Origin: Bolinopsis microptera
Taxonomy: Eukaryota; Ctenophora; Tentaculata; Lobata; Bolinopsidae
DNA length: 60,000 nucleotides
Reading direction: 5' to 3'
Assembly: GCF_026151205.1 (NCBI RefSeq)
Contig: NC_087076.1
Location: forward strand, 13,069,675-13,129,674
Below, in pieces: positions 36,709 to 50,100 of the stretch (the stretch's first letter is position 1; every line of letters begins with the position of its first letter). Both the position numbers and the translations under genes were made by a program. The notes under the pieces are model-generated. The model was not told where the DNA came from, ran no database searches, and saw only the letters and a list, made by a program, of their open reading frames with translations.

Positions 36709-37088
36709 AATTGTTAAGCCTAAGGTTTATTTATTATTATTACATATTATGACTTGGCTTCATTCGGACGCGGTTACAAAATATTAATAGTATCAATTAT
36801 AAAAGTTCGAAGTTTATTTTATTAGTGAACGTGAATATCCGATAACCTTTGTTTTAAGAATTCAACAGTGAATTAGTGCTGCCATTACAAATTACTGCAA
36901 AGTTATTACATCATACATATTATTATTAACACACGGCCCGATGGCCGATGGCGATAAAATCAAATTGGAATGATTGTTAATCACCCTACACAGTCACACT
37001 ACACTTGACTGTCACCTGACTTTTTTAACCCGTTCTCAAGCTGGCCCTGAACGACTATTAGAAACCGAAACCCTGACCCTCTAAAATG

Positions 37089-37207
37089 TTGTATCACGTC
37101 GTGACCCCCATCGCCGTTTCACTATAGTAGTACTAGTAGAGTTTCTACGATACAATTACAGGGGGAGCCGTGCACTCGTGCGCGGCGGGTCATACAACGT
37201 ATGACAA
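37089..37207. mobile_element. Tiny transposon copy 2, TSD CTAAAATG/CTAATATG
   Basis: 119 bp with the same ends TTGTATCACG and GTATGACAA. The flanking 8-mers differ by one base. The related segment at 38226-38330 lacks the insert, giving an empty site. Confidence 0.75.
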
Positions 37208-37540
37208 CTAATATGATCCCAACCATAATTCTAACAAAAGCATATTAATATACTGAAACCCTAACGAGAAACTATACCAACTTCCTTATACGATCATATT
37301 GTAGCGCGATGCACTACTAGTACTGGGCCACGCCGCAAATAATGTTTCTCGTTAGATCGGCGAGGTGCACCACTGGTTGCTCTAACCAGAGCCCTCTCGC
37401 TTGCAGAAGCGCGCGACACGCAATACGCGTATACACATGGCTATGTGAACACCACTGGGCCACGCAAATCGCTCGCCCAAAAATTTCACGTGACTTTGGT
37501 TTATTTGGTTTTGCAGCCGTACAAAACGGTTTTACATAAA

Positions 37541-37622
37541 CCCTAATCCCAACCCTAACCCTAACCATAACCCCGAAGCTATCCATAATCTTAACCACAA
37601 CCCTAACCCTAACCCGAGCCCT
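37541..37622. repeat. Interstitial degenerate telomere-like CCCTAA repeat
   Basis: AACCCTAACC words with many variants here and again at 38285-38365. Shared by two diverged copies of a larger segment (36975-37300 and 38210-38420), so an old interstitial block. Confidence 0.6.
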
Positions 37623-38504
37623 AAATAATCGAATTCACGTTTTACTAGCCTGTCATGTGACCAAAACGGTTTTTTGCCCATAACTCTCCAGGGAATCATT
37701 TTAACCCTACGTCATGGGGGGTGATTCGGAATCAGCGTCCAAAAATACACCGATCTAGATCACTTTCACGCCTAGATGGCCTTTTCACAAGAATTTTCTT
37801 AAAATTTGGGCGAGCGATTTAGTAGGAGCGATGACGCAGAGCTGAGAAGGATTGCCACCGTGAATGAAACGGTCATATCGAAATAGTTTTTCGCTAATAT
37901 CTTCATGCCAGGGGAGCATTTTACTTTTATAACTCTATACTAGGCCTATGTCATGGAGGCTGATTCGGAATCAGCGTCCGAAAATACATCAAGCTGGTTT
38001 CAATTTCAACTTTCAGGTATGGTACCTTTTTAGAAAAATCCCGAAAATCGAGTGTACAGTGATTAGCACGCTCGGATAACTATAAGTACAAAATAGATAA
38101 GCACAGTGTACAATGGCTTTAAAACAGATGAGATATTGGATTAGTAAGATTGTAGATGGTACAGTAATACTAATGAGTGGCCGGATATAACGGAGGTGGA
38201 ACAGGATGATGATTAATCACTCTACACTCGACTGTCACGTGACTTTTTCAACCCGTTCTCTAGCTGGTTCTGAACGACTTTTCGAAACCCTAACCCTCTA
38301 GTCTGATCCCAACCCTAACCCTATCCTTAACAAAAATATATGCTGGAACCCTAACCCTAACGAGAAATTAGACTAACTTCCTTATACGGTCATATCAAGT
38401 GATCGAGACAGTTTTTCGCCAATATCTCGTCAGGGGAGCAGTTTAAATTTAATCCTGTGGGGGTGATTCGGAATCAGCGTCCGAAAATACATCGATTGAA
38501 GTTG
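37623..38504. other. Diverged repeats between tiny-transposon copies
   Basis: GATTCGGAATCAGCGTCC recurs at about 37724, 37964 and 38466 in diverged copies. No gene seen. Confidence 0.5.
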
Positions 38505-38512
38505 GTTACAAC

Positions 38513-38616
38513 TTGTATCACGTGGTGACCCCCACGGTCGCTTCACTATAGTGAAGTTTCGGCGATACAGGGGGAGCCGCGCACTCGTGCGCGGCGGGTC
38601 ATACAACCTATGACAA
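38513..38616. mobile_element. Tiny transposon copy 3, TSD GTTACAAC
   Basis: 104 bp, TTGTATCACGTGGTGACCCC ... TATGACAA, with perfect 8-bp flanks at 38505-38512 and 38617-38624. Confidence 0.85.
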
Positions 38617-38929
38617 GTTACAACCGTTGGGGGCCCTTTTAGAACAATCTCGAAGATCGACTGTAAAGTGATTTAGCACGCTCGGGTGGAACATGCAATA
38701 TGACGTCGCCGGAAAACAACATACTAGTTGCAGTTGGCCTTAAAAGTTGCTCAACCATGAACCGGCTTGTAAAACAAGCGCGCCACGTAGTATGTTAATG
38801 TTATGTGTATGTAGTACTATACGCGTAGTATGTTATGTGTATGTAGTACGCGAAGTGCAGGCCCATGGCTAGGTGAATGTAATGCACACAATTTGGAGTA
38901 TGATTTTGTACCATTATCCTTGTGGATCA

Positions 38930-39026
38930 TTGTATCACGTAGTGACCCCCACTGTCGCTTCACTATAGTGATATAACCCCTGTAGAGTTTCTACGATACA
39001 GGGGGAGCCGCGCACTCGTATGACAA
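38930..39026. mobile_element. Tiny transposon copy 4, TSD GTGGATCA, empty site at 42455
   Basis: 97 bp with a shortened right hairpin and perfect 8-bp flanks at 38922-38929 and 39027-39034. The duplicated segment near 42450 reads CCTTGTGGCTCAGTTGG without the insert, so this is a genuine insertion. Confidence 0.88.
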
Positions 39027-40060
39027 GTGGATCAGTTGGTGAACCCATCTGTTTACTGACTCTAGTTGGGCTAATAAAAGAGCTCAAAACAGCCGTCACT
39101 GACCAAACTATTGTGCCTCCTATTATGCATTAGTGACTTAAATTGACGTTGGAGCTGCGAAAATGACACGAGCGCAGCAAAATAAAACATTGACTTTGAG
39201 TTGGTGGGTAAAAATAGTAAAAATTCAAATGGCATCAAAACATTATTTATTCCGCATCCCCAAAATAAAATATTGTCTGAAAGTTAATTGTTCGTCGGTC
39301 AGAGATGTTCTACCTGATGTTAATTTTAAATCATACTACATAAAACGAATATGACTTCAGACTTCAGTTTATTAAATCATTAAAAATTCGAGCGGCCAAA
39401 CTCCAGTTCATCACTAATTTGTAACACGATCTAAATAATTCTTATTACTCCCATCTTGTAATAGTTAAATCTAAATGGAAGACGATCATTGATCAAAGGT
39501 TACATTATGTATCATATCAATCTTAGTCATAATTATAATTATGATAATCGTCTAAAGTAAGTAGAACCTAGTTAAAAATCTGCTATGCCTTCAGTATTAT
39601 AATTGTACCCTGGAGCTTGGTTTCAGTGTCTGCCCACAATTGTAACGACAATAATCTGTTTCATTTGTTAAATATGCACTAGTCCTAAGTCCAGGCTCGC
39701 TGAACCCGCAATTCTGAGGGTGAACGATGATCTTCATGTTAGATTAATTTCCAATGCTGCTACAATAGAATACAGTGGTAGCTCCTCAATCATCGTTCTC
39801 CTTGTTCTTTCCTCTTTTTAGTTTCTTCTTGGGCTGCTCCGTGTCCGCCCCGTCTTCCTCCACCTAAATAGATGATCAGCAAATTAAGAACAGTTTTCAC
39901 ATGATGGACGGTCGTCGGTGATGGAGTTAATTCAAAATTATTGAACGAATAATTGTAGTATATCTTCCGTCTAAACTGTAAATGAAATCAACTTTAATAA
40001 TAATGAACCTTTGTTAATTTTTCTTCGAGAACTTTCATGTTTACTTTCAAGTTGCATAGT
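39027..40060. repeat. Segmental duplication copy A (partner about 42450-44460)
   Basis: About 1 kb of 90-95% similarity with the region from 42450, including the FANCI-type last exon. The partner copy holds two extra MITEs (42824-43611 and 44241-44411) that are absent here. Confidence 0.85.
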
Positions 40061-41887
40061 AACCATGGTAACTGTGTTGAACTACCATTGGTACCAAACC
40101 CCTAAAAGATTGCTCAGAATTAAATCAAATTTAAATAAAACTTACGGGTACGGTGTTGTTGTGCTCTGAAGACGGATCAGAATTCGAGGAGTGAAGCTTA
40201 GATCTCAAAACCGACACCTCATCTGAAGCCCGAATCAAAGTGTTATTAAAAAGTGTCACTTGTAAATTACTTTTGGACGTTTGGGTTAATTTACAATGTG
40301 TTATGCTTTGACAGACAAATCATCAATCGAGTGACTAAAAGCATAATTACCTTTGAGTTGTTGGATGTTAGAATTCCGCTTGTCCCTTGTCCTCAACAGT
40401 TCTGCCTTCTCCTCAAGAAGTTCTGCCTTCTCCTCAACAAGTTTATCAATTTTTTGTTGGTGAAGTGCTGTGTCAGACAGCTGGGATGTCGATGCTTGGG
40501 ACTCATTGTCTACGTCATGTGACCCATTTGAGTTCTAGAGGGTAGCGTATTACTATATATTATTATAAATCAGACATCAGCTTAGAATTTTGTATATTTA
40601 CGATGACAACATGAAAATTTATCCAATATACAAATATACATATACAGATATAGCAATTGTTTGATCTGAAATATTAAGGAATGGTATCATTGTCAATACC
40701 ACACCTTTTCAAGTATAATATGAAATTAATTGTGGAACAACTGGGACTGGGAGACAAAAAATCAAGATTGCATTTTTAAAAATACATTTCACAAGGATTA
40801 TTAAAATATGACAAAGACCGGACTTACCCGTGGCACCCTTCTATTTTGCGCCTCCTCTGCCTCTTTCTGCCTCTTTTCACTGGGTTTTAATTTGGTTTAC
40901 TTAAATTTAAAAAGCAATGAAGACAAATTCAAATCTAAAATCTGACATTTGAAAATTCTACATTTATACGGAGGTACGGAGATTGTGCTTGGAAGAAGAA
41001 TATTCAACCTTAGTGCCTGTATTTCTTCTCCGTGCTTCAACATAATCTTCATCAACAGTAAATCTCTCTGTAGTGGATCTGAATTGCGAATTAAATGAAA
41101 AACATTGATTCGCTCATACTTTGTCCTGTGATCATGAAAACATTTTATGTATATTTAATTGAATTTGTTAAGTTACTAAATCAAACACTGCACGACGCCA
41201 GTAAACGACCGGGGGTAGGATTTGGCCGGGGCCGGGAATGTCCAAATTTTGCCGGGGCTGGGAATTGGCCGTTCTGGAATTTGGCCGGGGCCGTGAATTT
41301 AATAAATTATTAAGATTTAAGGATTTAGGTGGAATATCGTAATTGTAAAAACTATCAGAGGTTACAAAAACAAAGGACTGCTCTTAAAAGTTGGCACTCT
41401 GGACATCATCCTTTCAAAATTGAAAATCCATTTTAAGATTTATATGGCCGATTTCGATCAAAAATTCCCGGCCAAAATTGAAAATCGGCCGGGGCCGGGA
41501 AAAAATAGCTCCCCCGGTGCCGGGAATCCCGGTCGATTACTGCACGACGCACGTGTAGATGTGAAGCAGTTCATAGGTTTGATGATAGGTTCGGTCATAA
41601 CGTGCTGATTGTAGGTAATAGGAATTTAAAAGTTCGATAAAAACCTTTCTCTTTGATGTAGACCAAGTCGACTAAATTTCTAGCAAGAAGCCTTATTACA
41701 GGATAGTTCTCTTTCTTCTTCTTCTCCTTCTCTTTCTCCGTCCTCATTTCCTCCAACAGCTGCTCAGCGGCCTCTTCTGTCAAATATGCCAATATGTATA
41801 TACATTAACATACAATGTATAATTAAATTTAAATGTGCGATAAAATTTAACCGACTCTTCTAAGGAAGATTACCATCGGCCTCAACA
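39786..41887 (-). CDS. Coiled-coil protein gene with a FANCI-derived last exon (5' end missing)
   Basis: Minus-strand exons that chain in phase: 41887-41874 (14-nt microexon, uncertain), 41776-41645, 41078-41009, 40879-40828, 40534-40351, 40222-40146, 39863-39786. The protein is charged and coiled-coil: EEAAEQLLEEMRTEKEKEKK, ENYPVIRLLARNLVDLVYIK, DPLQRDLLLMKIMLKHGEEI, EKAELLEEKAELLRTRDKR. The final exon, VEEDGADTEQPKKKLKRG... to TGA, is a near copy of the FANCI last exon and joins in phase 0. I do not recognise the coiled-coil part. Either the gene acquired this exon by segmental duplication or its true last exon lies elsewhere and the copy is unused. The 5' start was not found. Confidence 0.55.
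41199..41542. mobile_element. hAT-type MITE, 8-bp TSD CACGACGC
   Basis: 344 bp; ends CAGTAAACGACCGGG and CCCGGTCGATTACTG inverted with one mismatch; direct CACGACGC at 41191-41198 and 41543-41550. Interior rich in GGCCGGGGCCGGGAA. In an intron of the coiled-coil gene. Confidence 0.88.
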
Positions 41888-41899
41888 CTGCATAAAAAG

Positions 41900-42440
41900 T
41901 GCATGATAGACTCGTTGCAAAAGTTTTCTCTGACTCTGTTTAATCACGAATTAAGTATTTAAGTATGAAGTAAATATTTTTAAGGATAGAAAATAAAAAG
42001 TTCAAAATTATAAAAACCTATTTGTTCGACGTAGGAAGACATTCTAAATAAGTTTCAGTGAGGAAGTCAACTCGTTGACGTAATTCACCATTTGTCCCCA
42101 GAATTTTTGACAGTTATTTATGGTTTTCAAGTTAGTTTAATAACGATACGATCGAGATGTTTTGTCCAAGATAAGAGTAGGATAAATCTAAATGGGGACT
42201 AATGGAGACTTTTGGGGACTAAAAATCATCTAAATGGGGACTAATGGAGACTTTTGGGGACTAAAAATCATGGGGACTCGGGGTAAAATCGTTGACGTAA
42301 TTCCCCAAGTCCCCAAAAGTAGTCATTACCCCCCCCCCCCCGGAGAGAGCCACCTAGTTCATGGATTTCTATACCAATGTTTGTAAATAAAATGTAATGT
42401 TTGTGAGAATAATTTAATGTTTCTTTTACAATATTGAAAC
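41900..42440. other. Intergenic or intronic stretch
   Basis: A 49-bp direct repeat containing CTAAATGGGGACTAATGGAG lies at 42188-42270. No gene recognised. Confidence 0.4.
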
Positions 42441-42823
42441 TAATATTATCCTTGTGGCTCAGTTGGTGAATCCATCTGTCTACTGACTCTAGCTGGGCAA
42501 ATTTAAGAGCTCAAAACTGAAGGGCAGCCGTCACTGACCAAACTATTGTGTGCCTTCTATCGTGTATTAGTGACATAAATTGACATTGGAGCTGCGAAAA
42601 TGACACGAGCGCAGCAAGATAAAACATTGAGTTTGAGTTGGTAGGTAAAATTTAGTAAAAATTCAAATGGCCCCAAAACATTATTTATTCCGCATTCCCA
42701 AAATAAAATATTTTCTGAAAGTTAATTGTTCGTCGGTCAGAGATGATCTACCTGATGTTCATTTTAAATCATACTACATAAAACAAATATGGCTTCAGTT
42801 TATTAAATCACTAAAAATTCGAG

Positions 42824-43611
42824 GGGGGGGGGGGATGCAACGTCAATTAATGTCAATTAATGTCAATTAATGTCAATTAATGTCAATGTCAGTTTTGCAA
42901 AATTTTGGAATACTGACATTAATTGACACGATATTTTTCGACCAGAGATTATGTAGTTCTACCATATTTTTAGCACTTTAGAACGTTTATATCATCAATT
43001 TATTCACTACTATCACATATGGAAATGTGAAATGTGAAAAAATTCAGATCACTAAACAATAAACCTAAAATAATACGGTTTTCCAAAATTTAATTTTCTT
43101 AAATGGGCGTGGTTCTCAACATCATCAGAACTTAAAACCCACATTAAACGAAATACCTTCATGACATTTATATTTGAATAACGAATCTTAAACAGCTAAC
43201 ATTACTCCTTCATACTAAAAAAGCCGATTCTAGATATTTTACCTGTATAAGAAACCAATAAAATATGGGCGTGGCCGGTGGGGACCGAAGATGGAAGAGT
43301 TGGAAGCTGAAATTTTTTTGGTGGTCTTTGAACCTAAGGATCAACAGATAAGAACATACTCATAATTATGCAAGGACATTTTGTTTTTTTGAACCGGTCT
43401 AACTTACATAGACGTGAATATCTTGAATATTTATCGAATAATGATAATCTCAAATTTCAAGACAAATTAATGTCAATTAATGTCAAATAATGTCAATTAA
43501 TGTCAAATAATGTCAATTAATGTCAATTAATGTCAATTAATGTCAATTAATGTCAATGTCAGTTTGGGGTTTTTATGGAATACTGACATTAATTGACGTT
43601 GCATCCCCCCC
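42824..43611. mobile_element. 788-bp MITE with (ATTAATGTCA)n ends, 8-bp TSD AATTCGAG
   Basis: Ends GGGGGATGCAACGTCAATTA and its complement are inverted. ATTAATGTCA is tandemly repeated near both ends (42842-42890, 43465-43560). AATTCGAG flanks at 42816-42823 and 43612-43619. The paralogous segment near 39385 has a single AATTCGAG and no insert. Confidence 0.9.
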
Positions 43612-44023
43612 AATTCGAGCGGCCAAACTCCAACTGCCAACGTCACTAATATGTAACACGATCTAAATAATTCTTATTACTCCCATCTTGTAATAGTTAA
43701 ATCTAAATGGAAGACGATCATTGATCTAAGGTTACATTATGTATCATATCAATCTTAGTCATAATTATAATTATGATAATCATCTAAAGTAAGTAGAACC
43801 TAGTTAAAAATCTGCTATGCCGTCAGTATCATATCCTGGAGCTTGGTTTCAGTGTCTGCACACAATTGTAACGACAATAATCTGTTTTATTTGTTAAATA
43901 TGCACTAGTCCTAAGTCCAGGCTCGCTGAACTGTGAACCCGCAATTCTGAGGGTGAACGATGATCTTCATGTTGGATTAATTTCCAATGCTGCTACAATA
44001 GAATACAGTTGTTTGGTAGCTCC

Positions 44024-44101
44024 TCAATCATCGTTCTCCTTGTTCTTTCCTCTTTTTCGTTTCTTCTTGGGCTTCTCCGTGTCCTCCCCATCTTCCTCCA
44101 C
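44024..44101 (-). CDS. FANCI: FANCI last exon
   Basis: Acceptor CTATTTAG|; 25 residues and TGA. EEDGED contains the C-terminal EDGE motif known in FANCI and FANCD2, followed by KKKRKRGK, a likely nuclear localisation signal. The duplicate at 39786-39863 has EDGA instead. Confidence 0.88.
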   Translation of the reverse strand: MEEDGEDTEKPKKKRKRGKNKENDD

Positions 44102-47100
44102 CTAAATAGATGATCAGAAAATTAAAAACATTTTTCCCTTGATGGACGGTCGTCGCGTCGGTGATGGAGTTAATTCAAAATTATTGAACGAATAATTGTA
44201 GTATATCTTCCGTCTAAACTGTAAATGAAAATCAACTTGTATTGTCACCAAGATGTAACTAGGTCGAACGGAAAAATTAGGCCTCACGCAGGAATTAGTT
44301 CTCAAGTAGGCGCGGCTTTTAAGTGTATTTATATATCACGCGCCTGCGTGAGACCTAATTCCTGCGTGAGACCTAATTCTCCGTTCGACCTAGTTACATC
44401 TTGGTGACAGTAATAATAATGAAACCTTTGTAAATTTTTCTTCGAGAACTTTCATGTTTACTTTGAAATCTCGGGCAGGGCTCCTTTTGAAGTGTTCCAT
44501 CAAATCTGTCTGAAAATCATTCAATGTAATTATAATGAATTAAAGAGGACGTTTTAACTTTGAGAGATTAAAATTTACGATTGAATGAAGCGAATAACTT
44601 AAAACCTACTTTAGTTTTCTTGCTGAGTATGATGAGGTTTCTTTCGCACTGCTCAACAGCGTATATTAGTCCGGGGACACTGACAGCTTGTTTGCGTATT
44701 GTGGCAGCGTTCTGAGCTGTGCCTGAGGGGATTCCAAATGTTGCGAATAGTTGTGTCTACATGGACGAAAACTTACACGTCTCTACCAAGTACGGGTGTT
44801 TCAGTTGGAAATAAAATTATTATAAATTAAAATAAATCAACTATTATTCGTTCCATTAAGCCCCATATCGGTTTTGAATTTACCGATATTTTCCGATAGA
44901 GGTTGTTCTAAGTAGATGAGGAAACTGTAGAGTTTTTGGTTAGTGGAAGTTCCAACTAACTTGGCCAGCTTCTCCAGTGATTTTAGGATACCGTTATTGT
45001 GTGATGACTCTCGCTTTATCTGTCACAAAGAGAGGTGTTAGTTGCAAGTTTGTAGGACAAGCAAGATAAAGAACGTAGTTTAAATATTACAATAAAATGT
45101 AGCCATATTTAAAATGTTTGAACCGCAGAGTTGTACCTATCTTGAAAAAACAACACTCAAATGGTACCCACCTGTAGCGTAAAGGTGTTGTAGAACTTCT
45201 TGGTGGTCCGGGAGAGAAGGTCTGTTGTAGAGGAACTGTGAGGACTCTTACACGTCAGACAAACACTCAACACCTGGGAGGGGTAACCACGTACGGAGGG
45301 GGCCGGGGGGGGGGGGGGGGGGGGGGGGGGCTGCAGCTGGCTAGCTGGTCCCACACTACGATATAGTGTTCTAGCTTTAACTGCAAATCATAATATTTAT
45401 AAACGGATATCTAAAAGCAACAACACTCAAAAGGATAAAGGAAGTACTGTTTAGCAGCAGGTAACACTGGAGGGGGGGTACCAATGGCATAGAATGGAGA
45501 CAAATGGCATAAAATTCATCAAATGGCATAGAAATTTCATGGCATAAATGGAAATTTTGTTAGGCCAATTCTCCATTTATGCCAATTTATGCCATGAATT
45601 TAGGTCTTCATATTTGACCTTTAGGATGACTTTAAATTCGCAAATATTATTAGTACTTGAATAAGAGAAATGTTTCATGCTTTATAACACTTGGAATGAT
45701 CGTTAAAGTCAAAGATTCATATGACAAATAAAGAAAATGACTTGACTTGACTTAAAGGACCAGTTAACTGAAAAATTTGTAGTCTCCAATTTGGCTAAGA
45801 TTTAAATCAGCTGTGACAAACTCGTAAAAAATTGTATCGCCGAAAGAACCAACTCTCTAGCTTACGTGTAACGCGTGTTATTGCAATAATAAGCTGTGGC
45901 CGCGTGACGTCATAAAGTCCCTCAGTGCGCGCTGGCATAGCGTAATACAATGCACAAATGTTTATCATCGTCAATAAAACACGTGTAACTCACTCAAATT
46001 TTAGAGTTATGACTATTTCCCTAGTTCTCCAAAATCCTTATAGTTTTGGCTATCACCCTAACTATATGAATAGCTGATTGGATGTACAGTGCTCACGTCA
46101 GGATTTTAAACAGTGACATAAGTTCTTGAACAGTGGCGGGTGAATGTACGGTTAGAAAGTTTCTGCTATTACAAGTTATGTCATATGTGATAATTTTGGA
46201 TTGTTTTCATTGCTTCATTAAAACGAAGGGAGACTGTACCGATTATTTTTCCCCAGTCCATGAAACTAATACACAAAATAATGTGCTATATATTAAATAT
46301 AGCTGATCAGAGTGTAACTCTGTAATATAATATTACAGTTGTTCGGAAGAATGCGAGCAGTCAAATGGTTCGCTATCCTAAAAGACATAGTTCCGAGAGC
46401 AATTATATTTCTAGCATAGCGAAATTTCTTACTTTAATCCACACGTGCCAGACAGTACAGGAGACATGAAGTCTGGCTATTTTACGGCCGTTCCCATCGG
46501 ACCATTAGTAGAAGTAGCTCCTATCAGAACGGTGCCGTGGGAACTGAAAAATACCCGGTATACGTAATACTGATTGGAGTGTACGGTGAGCGGTGTGTTT
46601 TGAATGTGACTTACCTAGTTATCGTCCTACTTGTATGATCATCGGTAGGTACATAACATAAATAAACTACTGGTAAAATTAAATACCAAGTGCAAACGTG
46701 TTCAGTCAATCGACCCACTGAACAAATATAGAATTTCCAAGACCCTATTATTCTTTGGCCATATATATTGCGGCACGATCGATTCTTAGATGGCTAAACG
46801 ACATACGTTAATCTATACAATTCTTAAACTATGAGATAGCACTTTAATCTAGAAATACACTTATTATATTACTCCTGATTTTTACATTTCAATTTTCATG
46901 TAAAACATTGTAGCCATAGGTTGATCATGGACACTGACAGCTTAATTTTAGATAATAATGATTTATGAGTTTCTCTAAAGTTAACTCTAAACTAGTGTAG
47001 TCCAGTCATTTAAGGACATTTATGGAATTGAACCTGCAAATTTTCGTATACTCACGAAATTTTGCAAAGACCTTCTCAAAAGTATGAATAAACGATTTTC

Positions 47101-50100
47101 GGTTGGAGACATATTGACCACGCCGATATTGACCCAATAACGTAACCGACCCTTTGCTTCTGAAGGTCGTAGACTTCTAAATAGGCTTAAACGAAGCGGC
47201 ATATGCATGTTTATATAGGAGTTACTGAGCAACACATGGCCTAAAATCCTTACTCTTCGAGAAATTTGCCAAAAACCATTTTGGGCGTGGTGCTGAGCCC
47301 ATTTTCGATAGGATCGTGATAGAGTCTTTAGACAGGGTGCAAAAGAACCGCAATTAACATATTTATATATGACTTACGAAGAAACAGATGCCTTAAAGTG
47401 CTTACTTTTTCAGTTATTGGCGAAAAACTGATTTCCGGTTCCAGAAATCATGCAAAAGTATGGGTATCTTGTAAATTGGGCTATGAAGGCCCTACAGATT
47501 TTTGAATGATTGCAAATTGTGCAGAATGGCCATGTTTATGTACAACTTATGAAGCAACATGTACCCTAAAACACTTATTTTTCGAGTTATTTAGGGGAGA
47601 AACATTGTATTATGTCCATTTTTACCTGTAAAATACAGTCTCACGAGCTCTTCTGTGCGCGCAAGGGACTTTATGACGTCATCGCCAAAATAATACAAAC
47701 GCTAATTACACGCGTTAGAGAGCAGTTAGAGATTTAGGAATTTCGACTCGTTGCTCAGTTTGCTATTTGTCACAATCTGTCAAAATATGAGGATAACTTT
47801 TTTTTGAGTTAACTGGTCCTTTAAGGCGGGTAGTATTCCCGAGATCCATTGACAACAGTTCTCCACAGCTTTCTGTCCTCCATCAGTCTAGCTATCTCAT
47901 CTACTGATTTCAGCCCAGTATCTGCTTTTAGGTTATCTAGTAGTGTTAGGTAAGGTCGCCCCCTGTTAGTATGCCCATGACTCGGCTTCCAGAGGATCAG
48001 TTTGTTCAGTGTCAGCTCCGGATGTCGGTGAGCATGACCTGCAAGTCTGAGCCTTCGTTGGGTTATCTTGGAGCTGACTTTAGGAAGATCACCGTACAGA
48101 CTGTGGTTGCTGACATGGTCTCGATATTGATTGATGTTAAGGGCCATTCTTAACATTCGTGTATAGCAACCATCAACCATCTTCTCCAGCCTTTTCGTCA
48201 TAGTCCAAGTCTCAGAACCGTATAGAAGCACCGACTCGACTAGTGCTGTGAACACTCTGGTCTTGATAGACTTTCTAAGGTTAGATTTCCAAATAAAGAA
48301 AATAGAAATGTATTATATCAAATATATACCAAACATTTCACTATTCAAGAAAAGAAAATTGTGAGATGTTCAAAATGTACAGAATACAAACATTGACAAC
48401 ACAACGATTTTGAATGTCATCAAGGAACAATGCATGTGATGTATTTGTCTTAGACGAGTAGCCAAACATTAGGAGATCCGTTGATTAGGCTATACTCCTG
48501 GCAGTAGTACTTCATCGGGCATGACTAATAAGAAATAAATCTAACCATTCCTGTTGCAAAGTCCTGCTGAGATTTGAAGACTTTAAGAGTTTCTGTACTG
48601 CCAGCTTTCAAAACTGTTGAACATCCGCATTCAGGTTGATTGTATATGCGAACATCAGAAGACACTCCAAACGCGTTCCCCTTGAATCTTGAAAGACAAG
48701 ATTTTGTTGATAAAGTGCTTCTTCCTCCATTGAGCGTGAGTGTCTCAAAATACCGGAAGGAAAGTGTTCCATATTTATCTGTTGATATCGTTTCTCCAAC
48801 ATCACAATCATCAACTCCAGGTTCTACCTCATAAGCTTAGTCGTCCTCATCCCCGAGGCATCCAGCTTCATCATCTACAGCTTCCCAAGAAAGTACTTGG
48901 CCATGGACGATTGGCTTCCCACTCTGTTCTTCGGGATCTGCGACTGCGGCGAACACAGAGAAATTATTTCTTTTCCCTTCTCGAATGCAGTCCCTCGATG
49001 CCCTGTCCAGCGTTATTTAAGCAATATATTATGTCATCATCATTTTGTATAATAGGAAGCAAGTATTTCAGGTCATTTGGTGAACTGTTATGTAATACTA
49101 ATATACAGGTTCATCGAGATATCAATGAATATTATTTTTAAGGGCAAAGACCTCGAAAAAAGAAGGACAGGCACCAATCTCAGCAGACAAAAGAATTATT
49201 GAAGAACCGTAAGGAATTTAAGCGTAAAGACCCTAATTCGAACGCTAACAGGTCAGAGTATTCTAGATTGAATAAGCTCTTTAAAAAAGTAGCAAGGTGG
49301 ACGATAACAACTGGGCACGTAGAATGGCCAATGACTTGGAAGAAGCTGCGAGAAAAGGTCAGCAACGTGAGGTATGGCAGAAGATCAATGTCATATCTGG
49401 AAAGAAGAAGAAGCAGTCAACTGCAGTTACTGTTAGAGACGTATCTGGCCAGTTGATTGCCGACCCACATGCCCAGAAAGAAAGGTGGAAAGAGCACTTC
49501 TCTAGGCTATTGAACCCTCCCCCGCAAGAGGCCAATATTTCTGACCTAGACAACATCCCCCCGCAACCCAGTTTTGACGACCTTTCCGATTCGGATGAGG
49601 CTCCTACAAGAAACGAGATTGTTGATGCCCTCAAAAAACTCAAGAATCACAAAAGTCCAGGAGTGAATGGTATCACCAACGAGCAACTTAAGTATGGACA
49701 GGATGGGTTGGTCGATCAACTAGTTGTGTTGTTCAAGAAAGTGTGGGAAGATGAGAAGATTCCTGAGGATTGGTCCAAAGGTTTTATTATCATCGTTGGA
49801 AAGAAGGGTGACACCTCTCATTGCGCTAACAACAGAGGCATTACATTAAGATCCACAGCCTCGAAGCTCCTGCAGATGATACTCCTGCGGAGACTTAGCA
49901 ATGGCATGGAAAAATTCCTCCGGGAGAATCAAAGTGGTTTAAGACAGAATCGCTCATGTATTGACCAGGTTTATTCACTCCGCTGTATTATACACCAATG
50001 CATTGAGTATAATATCCCTCTATATATCAATTTTGTTGATTTCAAAGCAGCTTTTGATTCGATTGACAGGCAGTTCATTTGGAGAAGTATGCAGCACTAC

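Noticed and set aside
37541-37622. True telomere or telomere fusion
   Set aside because: The CCCTAA words are degenerate and occur in two diverged copies inside a larger duplicated segment.
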